DNA of 64,000 bases from Spizellomyces punctatus DAOM BR117 (taxonomy: Eukaryota; Chytridiomycota; Chytridiomycetes; Spizellomycetales; Spizellomycetaceae), in the NCBI RefSeq assembly GCF_000182565.1, contig NW_015971543.1:841397-905396 (forward strand), written 5' to 3'. Each line of letters opens with the position of its first letter. Position 1 is the stretch's first letter. This document shows positions 1-11,773 of this stretch, piece after piece. A program made the translations under genes and the position numbers. The notes beneath the pieces were generated by a model, which was not told the DNA's origin, ran no database searches, and saw nothing but the letters and a program-made list of their open reading frames with translations.

Positions 1-229
1 CACTGCTTTCTAGTTTTCAACTTCTGGCCTCTTCAGTGTGCTTCCCATTCAGCCATATGAACTGTGTCAATCCCGCAACCACTGTATATTTTTTTCCAGC
101 TTTCACCATGTTGAGAGATTGCGAGTACATGTCTTTTTGCTCGACCAGCACTATGCTCGACTGGAGCCATTTGCGAAAGCGCCAAAATGATAGTCTTGAA
201 TTTACATTGTTTTTTTGGAGGTCCAGTCC

Positions 230-437
230 ACCAGACCAAGACTAGAGAGGAATCGAACCTCTATGGTACGATCCAGGTCCTCCCTCCGCCCGAAGGCATC
301 ATCGGGTATAGCAGCCGCCCCAACCAACGCGACTGCAGTCCATGCAACCACCCACTCAGGCCCTCCCTCCGCCCGAAGGCCTCATTGGGTATATCCCCTC
401 AACCCGAAGGCATCATTGGGCATATAGCAGCTGCCCC
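230..437. repeat. GC-rich short hairpin repeats next to a tRNA T-arm-like hairpin
   Basis: Three imperfect copies of a ~22-bp unit beginning CCCGAAGGC and ending GGGTATA or GGGCATA lie at 289-310, 372-393 and 403-424. Each can fold into a small hairpin (CCCGA against TCGGG or TTGGG). The first and third copies are followed by AGCAGC(C/T)GCCCC. Just to the left, 246-262 read on the minus strand is a perfect tRNA T-arm: a 5-bp stem AGAGG/CCTCT around the loop TTCGATT. I found no matching acceptor or anticodon arm, so no complete tRNA is supported. Clusters of GC hairpins beside tRNA pieces are typical of chytrid mitochondrial DNA, so a nuclear mitochondrial insertion is one explanation. This is inference. 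Confidence 0.4.
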
Positions 438-440
438 ACG

Positions 441-1255
441 CCATCGCAGCCCACAGTCCATCTCAACCACTTGCGGGGGAACGGGGGGACGAGGGAAGGG
501 TGCCTTTTTATAACCGAGCGCGACTGCGCGTTGTGGCTGGGGAATGCCACGTAAGCTGGTCTGATGATCTTCTAGCCCCTTGAAAGTAGGACCAATCGTC
601 GTGGATTTGTAGAAGCACGTTCTACCCCTAGCTTCCCCTTGACGCGCTCGTTCTTCCGCAAGATCCCGTTAAATCCCGATATGATGATGAACCTTCTCGA
701 CTGGACGCCGTCACCAGCAGCTGGACATGGTCAAGACGACATTGAAGCATTGAAGGCCCGTCCATATTTCTGCATTGGCTGCTGTTGATCTGTGCAATAA
801 CGGTGGTCGTGTTCCGCCAAAGCGATAATCTTCAAAAAGGTAATATCCATGGTTGACACCCATCTCCACCAAATGACTCCTCTTTTGGGGGATAGACCTC
901 AATGAACTTTGCACATGGGCTTTGCCGATGTAAAGGCTGTAGATGATCTATAGTTCGCTCAATACTTGGTTCAATCTACTCAACTGCTAGTCAGGTTGAC
1001 TGTGGAAACGTAGACTTTTTGCGAAACCAAACAGCAGAGTCTAATTCACATATGCTGTTCTTCTTCTTGCCAGCCACAAGTTACTGCTGCTACAGGGGGA
1101 CATTTTAGGAAGCATCTGTTACTGCATTGCTGGAATGGTGAACAAAATAGTGGAAAGCGCACACACCATGATTGATTCGTAAGCTCTTAGTAAGCGACAA
1201 GTCCGATCAGCGCTATGCAATTGAAATTATCCTGGGGATGACTGATCACTGATCT
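441..1255. other. Intergenic stretch upstream of the IQUB gene
   Basis: No open frame here resembles a protein and no RNA gene is evident. A TGA lies at 1250-1252, directly in frame before the ATG at 1256, so the downstream gene cannot extend upstream in this frame without another exon. Confidence 0.5.
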
Positions 1256-4200
1256 ATGCCTATGATGTCTGAACAACTGGCAGATACGGCTGGACAAGAT
1301 GTTGAAGCTGATGTCCCCGCAGATGGAACTTTACCTGAACCCACGCTGGAAGCGGAGGAGCCCACAAATGCAGCCCTTATGACTGAACCCATCGAGAGCT
1401 CTGCAGTTGAACCCACGGGTGACGCTATTGGAAGTTTACCTGAACCTATACCGGACGCAGACCAGCCCACAGATTCAACAATAACGAGTGAGCCCATCGA
1501 AGCCTCCGAAGTTCAACCCACGGATGAACCTATTGGAACCTTACCAGAACCGACACGGGAAGCTGAACAGCTCACAAACGCAACCCTTGACACCGAATCC
1601 GTCGCAAACTCAGAAGTTCAACCCACTGATGAACCTATTGGAACTTTGCCAGAACCAATACCGGAAGCAGACCCGTCCACAAATACGACCCTGATGACTG
1701 AACCCGTCGAGGCTTCCGACGTTCGACCCGAGAGTGAAGATGTTAAAACTTCACTAGAACCGACGATGGAAGGAGAGCAACCCACAATTACGACAAGCAT
1801 GACTGAACGTGCCAAGAACTCAGAAACTCCTGTTAATAGAGACGTTGGAACGCCGATTGGAGCAACTGTCATGGAAGTCACAGAGATGGAGCAGATGAAC
1901 ATTGGGGTCGTGCAGGAAGAGCATGTGATGGAGGTCACCGCGGTTGAGCAGATGAATATTGGGGTTCTGCAGGAAGAGCAAATGCTAGAAACTGGAGAGA
2001 TACTAGACCCAATGGCAGACTCGCTGCAGGCTATTGATGTCCCGGAGCCTGGAATCAGCGAGCCTGTACTTCCGGATGACGTAGCTGCTTCATCCCTTCC
2101 TGCGGCACCTGATGAAGTTACCGAGGCGGAAATCGGTAGGTATTTTGAAGTAGAAGCGACATATCTTGTTCTTTCTAAATCCTCTTTGCAATCAGATGAT
2201 CTTTTTGCCAGAACGGGCCTTCACACCCGACTCGATGAATGGCATCAAAAACGCTATTACGGAGGATATCGAGACCGGCGAAGTGAAGTCGAGTATTTCC
2301 ATGCCGAGACACAAACACCAACACCACAAGAGATCAGAGCTAGGGTGAGAATACATCACTTGCACCCGGACTCTATGAGATGGCATTCCTTATCCTACAC
2401 TCCTGTAGAATGCCCCTCTAAAGTTCCACAGAGATACCCAAACCAAATTCCTGCGCAACCGGCGTACTCAGTCCACTCGAGAATCTGCGACACAAATGGT
2501 AATTATTGTCTCGCACCCCTGCAAATTGTTTAGGTACTTATCCTTGCCCGACATAATAGACCAAACCAGGCTGCTATGTCTCCGTCGAAAACGACCACAT
2601 TCTCAGACCAAGGCGCTACATTTCGGCCGACGAGCATGATGCATGGATAATATCAAACGTGATAAAATTGCAGTGCTGGGTCCGTCGAGTGAAGGCCTGC
2701 AGACGGGTGGCACGATTGCGAAAAGAGCGGGACGAGCGGACACAGGCCATGATGGAGGTCTGTTGATATCGGGACCATGACGGCAACATTGTAGGCGTCC
2801 TTACTAACTTATGGTATTGATTCCAGAAAGAACGAAGACGCAAGGAATTAGCTGAAAAACGAAGACGAAAAGAAATTGAAAGTCGCTTGCATCCAAAGAC
2901 GACAAAAGATTTCGAAATATTGTACAATGGGCTCGAGAGTACGTCATAATAACGAAGCACTCGAAATGCGTCCGTTGATATCGTACTAACAACTATTTGA
3001 CAATCATAGGCTGGCGTCAGCAAGAAACACTAAAGATCAACAAAGCTGGCTATTCAGAACCCGCTCGCCTTGCTGCTCTGGCAGATCTTTTGGATCAAGA
3101 AGCAGCACTCATCCAAAAGATTGATCGCTTAAAGATTGCCGCAAATGAAGAAAACAGAGAGCGAAAGATAGTGCGGCTACTGGAGGCGGTTAGTTAGCCG
3201 ATGGAAAGAGTTTTACGCTATTTTGGTTCACTTAGACGGTACATTTCCAGATGTCTTCCTCCAAAAAATGGATGGTAGAAAAGGTCGGCATCGTATCCGT
3301 CGATACTCCCAACACCATTCGTGCTCGCGAGTTACGGGATCTCTACCACGCGCTGAATGTGCCTCTTGTGTCGGTCGACGAGAGGTTGCAGATATTGTTA
3401 CATGTCAAGTACACGGTCAAGGTATGGCTCTATGTTGGCAGTTCATACCAGTTTCCTCTAATGACCGTAAATTCCAGGAATTTGACTGCAATTTGACAAG
3501 AGAGATTGTGGAGCTCATTGACCGAGAAGGAGATTTGGTCAGTCGTGGTCGGGATGCCAAGACTATGGAAGGTAAATGAACATTGACACCATCGTGCAGT
3601 TCGGGATTCGCCAACAATTCCATAAATTCAGGGCTCCGAAAGCGAATTAGCAATCTATTTTTGCAATTCATTCAGACGCCAGAGTTTAATCCAGAGGCGG
3701 GCTTATACCAAAAGGTATTTTCAATCCCCTTCATCTTTTCCATTTCCTCTCGCTGATATACGTCGTTGCAAAACAGTTCCCTGACGCAGGCCAATCCTGG
3801 AAGCGAGATCAAGCCGTCTACTACTGTCGAAGCTGCACACGCTACCTACCTTCCACAGCATTCTACCTTTCAACCACTATGAAACACCTGGGCAAATGTA
3901 AAACATGCACAACGGAAGAGAACTTGGCGACATCGCGAAAGGATGACTCTATTTACTCGGACTTGTTAAAACTTATTCGCCTACAAGAACTTCAACGAAG
4001 AGCTTCATCAGGGGTACCAACAGATGCGCACTACAATGCAATATCCCTTCTTCAGGAATCCGATATGCGATACCTAGTGGATCGGGTTTGGAATCGTCAG
4101 AGCGCAGTTAGCGGGAGCAGGGCATTGGAGAGTCTCGTCCTCACAAGATGGAATCCCAATGTTGAGTTGAGCCCATGGAATTGCATTTTGCTGACAAAAG

Positions 4201-4406
4201 CCGAGGCGGCTACGCATGACCGCCAGCCAGATCCAGAAGAACTTTACTCTGAAGAGTTTGTGCGAAAGATATTGCAGAAGCACTTTGCTGCCAAGCAGCA
4301 CTTTGCCCAACTGCCAGCTATGGAAAAATACCTTAGAAGACATTATGTGGAAGACGCTCAAGGGAAAATGGTGTACACTCCAGCGGAGGGTTCTGTAACA
4401 AGCTGA
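1256..4406 (+). CDS. IQUB: IQUB-like radial-spoke/flagellar protein
   Basis: Homologue of IQ motif and ubiquitin-like domain-containing protein, a component linked to radial spoke RS1 of motile cilia; it would act in the axoneme of the zoospore flagellum. Exons read as 1256-2498, 2570-2757, 2827-2938, 3010-3188, 3251-3421, 3478-3571, 3632-3714 and 3777-4406, giving 899 residues. The first ~290 residues are acidic repeats. A conserved segment follows (YYGGYRDRRSEVEYFHAETQ), then an IQ-like helix (LQCWVRRVKACRR), the block HPKTTKDFEILYNGLE, the block TIRARELRDLYHALN, and the C-terminal block LSPWNCILLTKAEA, all hallmarks of IQUB. I see no ubiquitin-like fold in the N-terminus, unlike animal IQUB. 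A possible in-frame 60-nt intron at 2136-2195 is unresolved. The gene is convergent with the ABC-class ATPase gene. Confidence 0.9.
1331..1983 (+). repeat. Coding tandem repeats in the N-terminus of the IQUB homologue
   Basis: About five copies of a ~35-residue unit start with (L/S)(P/L)EP and carry a T(E/S)xxE(A/S)S core; the second and third copies both end QPTDEPIGT. They occupy roughly 1331-1855. Two copies of a 19-residue unit with the core EQMNIGV follow at about 1870-1983. The repeats are Glu/Pro/Thr-rich and in frame. Confidence 0.85.
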
Positions 4407-4741
4407 CGAGTTACCTCAATTGAAAAGGAATCTGTCATTTTGTCCTATAATTTTTTTTTTGATGAATATTATTCTTTCGAAATTGCTAGCGATATTGGAA
4501 TTCACAGCTACAAAGGCGATCCATAGCAAACATTCATACCTGTTAATTGTTATCCAACAGGTTCATTGTCGAAAAACCACGAAACAACCTAAATGATGAT
4601 CTCCGTGGATTTACGCCTGTCTATCCTGGGTGGCCAGTGGATTTCGCCATACGTTGCGGGGAATGGTGTTTTACTTTGATTCACAGGTAGGCAGCTTAAA
4701 TATCCACAGCTAAAATACATCGTCAAACCGTCCTCGAAATG
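4407..4741. other. Convergent 3' intergenic region
   Basis: A 335-bp tail-to-tail spacer between the IQUB stop (TGA 4404-4406) and the ATPase stop (TAG on the minus strand at 4742-4744). It holds a T-run near 4449-4459. I see no gene. Confidence 0.6.
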
Positions 4742-7205
4742 CTATTCCACGACAAGTCCTCTCAGCCTATTCAAAGCACCAGCAACCTCTAAGCCCCTTG
4801 GTCGGGCATAGTTCCCAACTGGCCATGCGAATGGATGTACGCAATCGATACCCTTTTCATCCCACTCCCTTTCTAACGCAGCCACCAGCTCTTTAAGAGT
4901 TAATCTCGATTCGCCTTGCATCTTATCCCGTACGTATAGAGCAGCATCAACGATACACCGTGCTTGTGAAGGGTGCGCCAGTTGTTCAAGGGCAGAAAGA
5001 TTCACGTCAACTCCGTCGAGACTGATCAAAAAAGTGTGGATTGCTTTTGATTTGCCGGATCGCCGTTGCTGTGGAAGTGGCGAGTCTTCGGATGCACCTT
5101 TTTCAGAGTGCCAATCGTGCTGAACGGGTACATTGTTGGCGTGTGATTTAGGTACGATGATACGATCGGTGATTGGCCCATAGGGAAGATCTTTGAGAGA
5201 GAATCAGTAAACCTGCGAAAATAACGTGCATGTCCTATCAACATTTACCTCCATTCTCCAGAGCCACAGGCAAATCAGCAGCAATCTTCTTTGCTTTACG
5301 TGTCACATCTCTGGGATTATACCTCAGGTGAGTCTTTTGAAGAATACCACCTTCACTCATGTGACCGACCTTGGGACGTAACTCTCCATTGAGATCACGA
5401 CATCAGCCACATCAAGATAACTTCCACATCCACCCACAACCAGTATAGAAGAACATCCCTTCTCGGTGTATAAGGATCGAATCTGTTACATTAATATTAG
5501 CAAGGGTGCCTCATAATGTCAAGATCCCCAGGATAACTAACCTTGCTGATCAGCGGGGTGATTGGCTCATTCTCTTTACTAACTAGTAGCTCCATCCGCC
5601 GATCCCGAATAAGGAAATTGGTCGCGCAGGTGTCCTCATCAAAAAGGAACCCCCGGCAGCCAATCTGTTTAATTGCAGATTGTATCAATACTTGATCCAT
5701 CAATTAGATTCACGAATGACTGACCTCCAGAGCTTCCTGCGGGGCAAATGTTACCATGGCGCTATATGGTAGTTTATGGATCCTTCATCATACCTGCATG
5801 TTGGCTGCCATACTTGTTGAACCAGAGGCGTCGGGAGTAGAAAAGTGGGTAGTGTCCTTCTCAAACGGTAAGTTGTTTATAAAAGGGGAAATGTCCACGG
5901 ATGTAACGCTTCTAAAGAACGACGGATCGTAAGTCACCAGTTCGTATGGCCAATCAGAGTGCCTGATAAGCTCTTCCTAACCTCCCATCCTCCGCACGGA
6001 TCTTCATGACTGATTCATCAGTGACCACAAACTCACGGCCGTCGCCTGCAACGTACGGTCAGCGGTTATTTCTCGCGCATCATGCGAGCACAGAGACCTT
6101 ACCCGGAATGTGATTGTATATGCCTACTTGGAGCGCATCAAGCAGTGTGGACTTTCCATGAAAACCTCCACCAACGATAAGTGTAATTCCCCGAGGAACT
6201 CCTATGTTCGGCTATTAGAAACCGAAGAACGTGATGTCTGCGGCAATACCTACCCATCCCTTCTACAACGCCTCTATTTGGTAATGTAAACACTCTTCGG
6301 AGTGAATCGGGCGACACAAACGGAATCACGTCTGCACCCCGCATGGGGCGATCAGACGCACCACTTTCCCGTGGAAGAATCGCCCCATTTCTCACAAAAG
6401 ATACCAAACCAGCATCTTTGACTAATTGTCTCAGAGTATGTTGGTCTTCCACGCTTTCCACAAACTGGCGGAGCTCCTGCTCGTCTAGAGCAGCATAGCG
6501 CATGGTTTGGGCGGCAAGCGATGGCAGGACCTCCGTTAGAAGCGTACATGCTTGTCTACCCAAAATACTACGTCCTTGCGCAGGAAGGCCGATGGTTAGG
6601 CGAGCTTCTACAAATGCAGGTGTAATGGACAAGGATGTGCGCTCAAGGACTTGTTGTCCGGGTGTGTCGATATTGATATCAGCACCTTTTGGTCCATGCC
6701 ACCCGCCTCCACCTGCATTACTGGGAGTGTGCAGTTTGTTACTACGAACATGGGTTGATATTTGTCGTGTGATGTAGTCTTCCAAAGCGACGCGGCGGAC
6801 AGGAGTGCGGAAGAGGTCTGCTGGGAACCTGGCAGACTCTTGGGGAATGCGGACTCGGAACTTGGACGGCGGTGCGAAGGGATCAGATTGGACATTGTCG
6901 ACAAATAACTGCATGCCATCATCAAATGCGAAATACCCTTTGATACCCTTGTACTGGCCATATGACCCGCGGTCAATAGATATCAAGTATGATGCAAGTT
7001 CGCGCATTGTGCGGACTGGACAATTGCCTTCTGAGTTATTCATAACTTCGGTAGGTGGAGTGTCCCGGCCAGAGCGTTCTTCTCTCAATTCTCTTGAGCG
7101 ACCTCCCCCATACTTTTCTTTAAAATAAGCACCACGGCCTCGACCTCGACCTCGGGAACTTCCCGCTGGGACATTGGAATAGGGCGAGTACCGCGTCCCC
7201 TGCAT
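4742..7205 (-). CDS. Predicted ATPase of the ABC class (PF09818-type, MRB1590-like)
   Basis: P-loop ATPase of the single-chain ABC-class family found in bacteria, plants and protists. A trypanosome member, MRB1590, takes part in mitochondrial RNA editing; the fungal role is unknown. The chosen ATG at 7205 gives a protein starting MQGTRYSPYSN, followed by an Arg-Gly run (SSRGRGRGRGAYF) that suggests RNA binding. Family signposts follow in order: GYFAFDDGMQLFVDNVQSDP, the Walker A segment GGGFHGKSTLL (exon after the intron 6202-6253), GDGREFVVTDESVMKIRAED, the switch-like DASGSTSMAANMQ, Walker B in GFLFDEDTCATNF, and a C-terminal helical domain ending LNRLRGLVVE. Several introns of 50-80 bp. 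An upstream in-frame ATG at 7385 would add 60 hydrophobic/basic residues, possibly a mitochondrial leader, but leaves only 49 bp to the next gene. Confidence 0.85.
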
Positions 7206-7434
7206 AATGGTCGGCAAGAGGGTGGACAAATGAAACGAGGTCCAAAATCTATTTATCGCTAGACCTTTTCCAGTCCAAAGTAACCGTTGGATAATGAACG
7301 GCAATGGGGAAAAACCTTGCAACAATGGCATGCAAAGCAGAAACATGAAGATCTGAACCAACTCTGTTGAATGAGTCATTCCCATGGCAACAGCAGCGCT
7401 TACGTACAGCGCGATCCTGGCTCAAAGGACTTTG

Positions 7435-10400
7435 CTAATCTTTTGGAGAGTTTAAGAAATCATCAATTTCCTTCATCTTTAGAATTGTAAAAAGGTGGAA
7501 GGAAATTGGTTACGTACAGTCACCAATATGTTTCAATGGACTGCCCCTACCTGGTTATCCAACTCTGCATTGAAGCTGTCCCTGGTCATTTGATGCATGT
7601 CTGCTCCGGTCGCATCTTCCTCAATATCCAAACGTAATAGATCCAGATCTGATAGATTGGACAAACTGTCGCTTCGATTTATTGGGTTAGATACAGATAG
7701 GTGGGATGGCGAGGCTGTTGAGGATGCGGAATTTGGGGAATTGGTAGCTGGGGGTCGTGATGGACTCGGGGGCGAGGTTGATGACGGCACGGTGCTGAGA
7801 GATTCCTTTTGTATGTTCTCGTAGGCAGAGGTGGAGCTTTCCAGACGATCATTGATCGATAATATTGTCCCTGCAAAAACAAGTCGTCAGATACACTGCC
7901 GTGGCCGTGCTCGAGAGATTCCAAGACTCACCTAAAAGATCCTCGTCCAGGTGAATGTTCTCGCTGACAAGTTGTTGCAGCTTGTTCTGGAATCCTTTCG
8001 TCTCATTGTACAGTTGCTGGAATACGACAAGGAAGTGTTATGCTATGAGCATTGTTCTAGGATACCTTCCTCCGTACCAGCAATAAATCATCGTTGCTCT
8101 TGCTTCGTTGCACAGCTTCCACGGCCCTCATTGAACCAACTATTTCATCCAAAACGCTGGCGGTCTCCTCGGCTGTTTGGATATCTCTTTGAATCTTTTC
8201 ACGGTCAACAGATTGGGGAGAATTGTGGGTGGAATCTTCCCGTGTTGATCCAGCTTGCGCTACAGAGCTCGTTCCCTGAGTGTCAATGTTGACTTCCTTG
8301 GCGGCTCGAGATTTCTGGATTTCTCCATTACGCTGGCAATACATATCAATGTCATTGAGTAACCGCGCCAGCTCAGGATCTTCCTGATTCGATCCAATTG
8401 GTGTATCACAATATCAGATATGTCACGATATGTCAATAGCAGGGGGTTATAGAGTCCTACCTCTTGATGCTTCCGCGTCTGCAGAAGAGGAGCAATTTCT
8501 AGCGAAACAATGCTCTGGTTCATACGAAGGGAGACGGACAGGGCCATTACGCCGGCAATATCAATTGGATTGTGAGTCAAATTGAGTCGTTGCAAAGCTG
8601 GCATCAATGGCAGTGCTTCAGCAAGCGCAATTGTCCCTGATAGCAGCACGGATTATGGTTATGCACAAGATTCCGGAAATGAAACATTCCAAGATACCTT
8701 CAGATGTTAGATTGGTTTTGGACAAGGCAAGGTTTGTAAGGCTCTTATTCACCATCAAAGCATCCTTCAAGGCAATGATCTACGATGTAAACAAGCACGT
8801 AAGCAAGGTAACTAGCGATAGGTCTCACCCTAGTTCTGTCCAAAATAAGAAACTTACAGCGTCCAGTTGTCTGTCACCATCCAGCGCGTTTCCGCTCAGG
8901 TCCAAAACCTTAATAGTGCTATTGACTTTCTAACGATCACAGAAAGTCAGACTTTCTCACAAATCCGGATGGCGAACATCTGTCTCACTGACCAGCACGT
9001 CAGCCAGCGTGTAAATATCCAGTCCATTCAACTGCTTGTTTTCGCGCAAGGAGAGCTCAAGCAAACGATTATTCTCTGCCAGAGCGGGTGCAAAGGCGGA
9101 TATTGCATTCTACAATATGATCCGTTCGAAATTAGCTCTATCAATCATGCAAGTTGTTTGATTAGATGTCATACCCCAAGGTTGTTTCCTGAAAGATCTA
9201 GCCGGCGCAGACCTTTCACAAGGTTGCTACGTCGATTCAAATATGATTGGGGTTGTTCTGTTCGCAGAAGCTCCGCAATCGAAGACGTAGAGTCCTTCGC
9301 CAAACGGTTTCCGCACAAAGTGAGGGTATCCAAATCCGAGCTTGCCACGCCAGGGGCTAATGAAGAGTGAGTATTTAATTTGAAGTTGATGCTAACATGT
9401 CATCGTCACCTGCCTAGTATTTTCATCAACGCGGCAGATAAATCGCAATGATCCATTTTAAGGACTTCCAATCCGATCTTGTCTTTTAAGCCGTGCGCGA
9501 AATACGACATTCCGCGTGAGTCAAACGCGATACCCGACACATCAAGGTACTTTAGAGCCTTGCTCTTTACAGAGCGTGATAAATACTCTCGTTAAGATGC
9601 TAGCCCTATCAGCCGCAACAAGTATTTGGTATCCTCAGTCTTTACCTTCTTGACATATACAGCCAGGTACTTTAATCCATTACCCTGCAACTTTTTGACA
9701 CCTCGTAAACTAACTGAGGATATTTTATCTCTGCTTATGGCGGACTGCAGGATGACCTTAAGGACCTATACAGCAACATATTAGGCGAATTGGAAGTTGA
9801 CAGCGCAGGAGAAGTGCAGGTCGTACCTCATCACTCAATACAGCGTTATCAAGTGACAGTTGTTGGAACGGGTAATTTGTGCCTAGCAAATCGGCAATAG
9901 GTGACACGTTATATGCGTTTATCGTCAACCCTGGCAGACCATATTCATGAGGGACACGCTTGCGACTGGGTATTAGATGGGCAATTACCTGATAGATCCA
10001 GTTTGTCTGTGCTCGCCCCTGATGAGATCGCCTCTTGCAGCCGTGTAACAACAGCATCAATCACTTCTTCATTGCGCGTAGAGCACGCCTGATAATAATA
10101 TGCCAAAAGATCGTCAACTGTGTTGATGGGCACGGACGGTAATCCTTCCTGCAGGACCGAAAGCATGACGGGAGGTCGTTCGTACTGTGGGTTCTGCGAG
10201 CTTCTTTGGAACTGCCACTGCTCTGGACTAACGTCTTCAGGTGCTTCTGGGAAATGGTGCAGCTGGCCTGTGGGTGACTCGAGGTTTTCTGCATAATCGG
10301 AGACAGGCGATGTCACTGGTTCAGGATCGATGGTAACGTCGGGAAACGAGAATCTAACGTGCTTTTCTCCTTTCGATAAGCTGTTTAGCGAAACCGAAGA

Positions 10401-11675
10401 TCTTCCGGACATTCCGGTGCTTCCGAGAGGAGCGGTGTTCAGGGAATCGTTTGATCCATTCGGATCCGATATTACAAATGTGGGAGAGGCAAGGGTTGGA
10501 GTATCAGACGCTGTTGGGATATCATGGTGCAAGAATCTCGGGGAGTTTATAGCATCCGAATTGGAGTCTCTAGGTACATCTGCTGTTGAAAGTTGCTTCA
10601 ACAAAGGCTTCACTTTCTCGATGGTTGAAGAAAACGCTCCAGCAGCTTGATCCATGTGCTTTGACAACCAATTGTCACGCCAAAATATGGAATTTGATCG
10701 GGAGCCCGATCCAGTACTTGCGGACTTTAGGATCCCACGCTCTGGCCGCGCATCGCGAGGTGGTGGCCGTGAAGGAGTTGGTGAGCCGTGTGGTGAGTCT
10801 GGAGAGCCGCAGGAAGAAAGTTATTGACGCGCAAGTTGTCGAAGCAAGACATAATCGGGCTCGGAATACGTACATGTAATGCCTCTGACATGATCTTCTC
10901 CCTCCCCTTGCTTTGCAATAAGCCACCCGACTGCAGCATCGAGGAGTGATGATCGTCCCGACTCTCCCGACCCTCCCGAAGTGTTTACTGTCTCACGATC
11001 GGAAAGCGAGTGGGATATTGCGAGCTCACACATTTTTGCCTCAAATCCCATGGACAGCAACTGAGCGAATGTTGCGTCCAAGTCATCTTCTAAGGAGTCA
11101 ACGTCCGGTGCGCTCGTTCCTGGCGATTGATCGGCCGATTGTTCCTCGGTTAGAGCAGGGGATTCACTAGTAGATGGTTCGTCTATTGGAGTTTTCTCTG
11201 AGTGATGCTGGACAAGGTCATGCATATGAAGGTGATGTGCTTCCGCAACAGACGGCGACATTTTATCGATTACGGCGGCCTCCAAAGACGGTCTCCGCTC
11301 TTGGGTAGGGACAGGCGGAATTAGCTCCGGACGTGAACCAGACGGCTCAGAAAATGCACCCAAATCCCCCAAGTCCTCTTCTGAGCTATCTCTTTGTGGC
11401 TCCGCCATGGTCGACGTTGGGACCTCCTCACCCTCCTCACTGTCCTGGAGGCTTGCCAATTCTTGGCTTGCGGTAGGACTGCGGAGCGTCGCAGAACCTG
11501 ACCCCAAGTCAAAGTCAGCATTTACGTCAAGGCCATCCTCGAGAGTGTGTAGTGATTCTGGGCTTTTTGCTGGCTGGGGTTTTCTTTTGCTCGCCATTTT
11601 CAATTTCGTTTGTTTTTGGAGAGTTTCTTCCAACGAGCACAGCGTGAGCAATACGCGTTTTGCAGCGTAAGCCAT
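7435..11675 (-). CDS. UBA / PP1-docking / leucine-rich-repeat protein, PPP1R37-like
   Basis: Large acidic protein with, in order: a UBA-like domain (FAQLLSMGFEAKMCELAISH ... AAVGWLIAKQGE) at about residues 210-265; a conserved SIFWRDNWLSKHMDQAAGAF segment; an RVxF-type PP1 docking motif (KHVRFSF, near 10350); a block NTVDDLLAYYYQACS matching the start of the PPP1R37 repeat domain; then ribonuclease-inhibitor-type leucine-rich repeats spread over many small exons (about 9980-8400). After the repeats come LRMNQSIVSLEI and a helical tail, also as in PPP1R37. The C-terminus is Ser/Pro-rich and ends KEIDDFLNSPKD after an intron read as 7459-7553. The UBA exon joins the rest through the intron 10799-10873, which keeps frame. 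The start may instead be the ATG at 11597. The expected role is binding and restraint of PP1. Confidence 0.75.
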
Positions 11676-11773
11676 TGCACACTACACTACATACACGTGT
11701 AATAACGAAGCAACAGTAAACAAGAACATAACAAATTCAGATGGCACTATGTTTTCCAATGCGCTTTTTCAGC

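Noticed and set aside
230-330. Complete tRNA gene on the minus strand
   Set aside because: Only the T-arm is present. No pairing acceptor stem, D-arm or anticodon arm can be drawn at the right distance.
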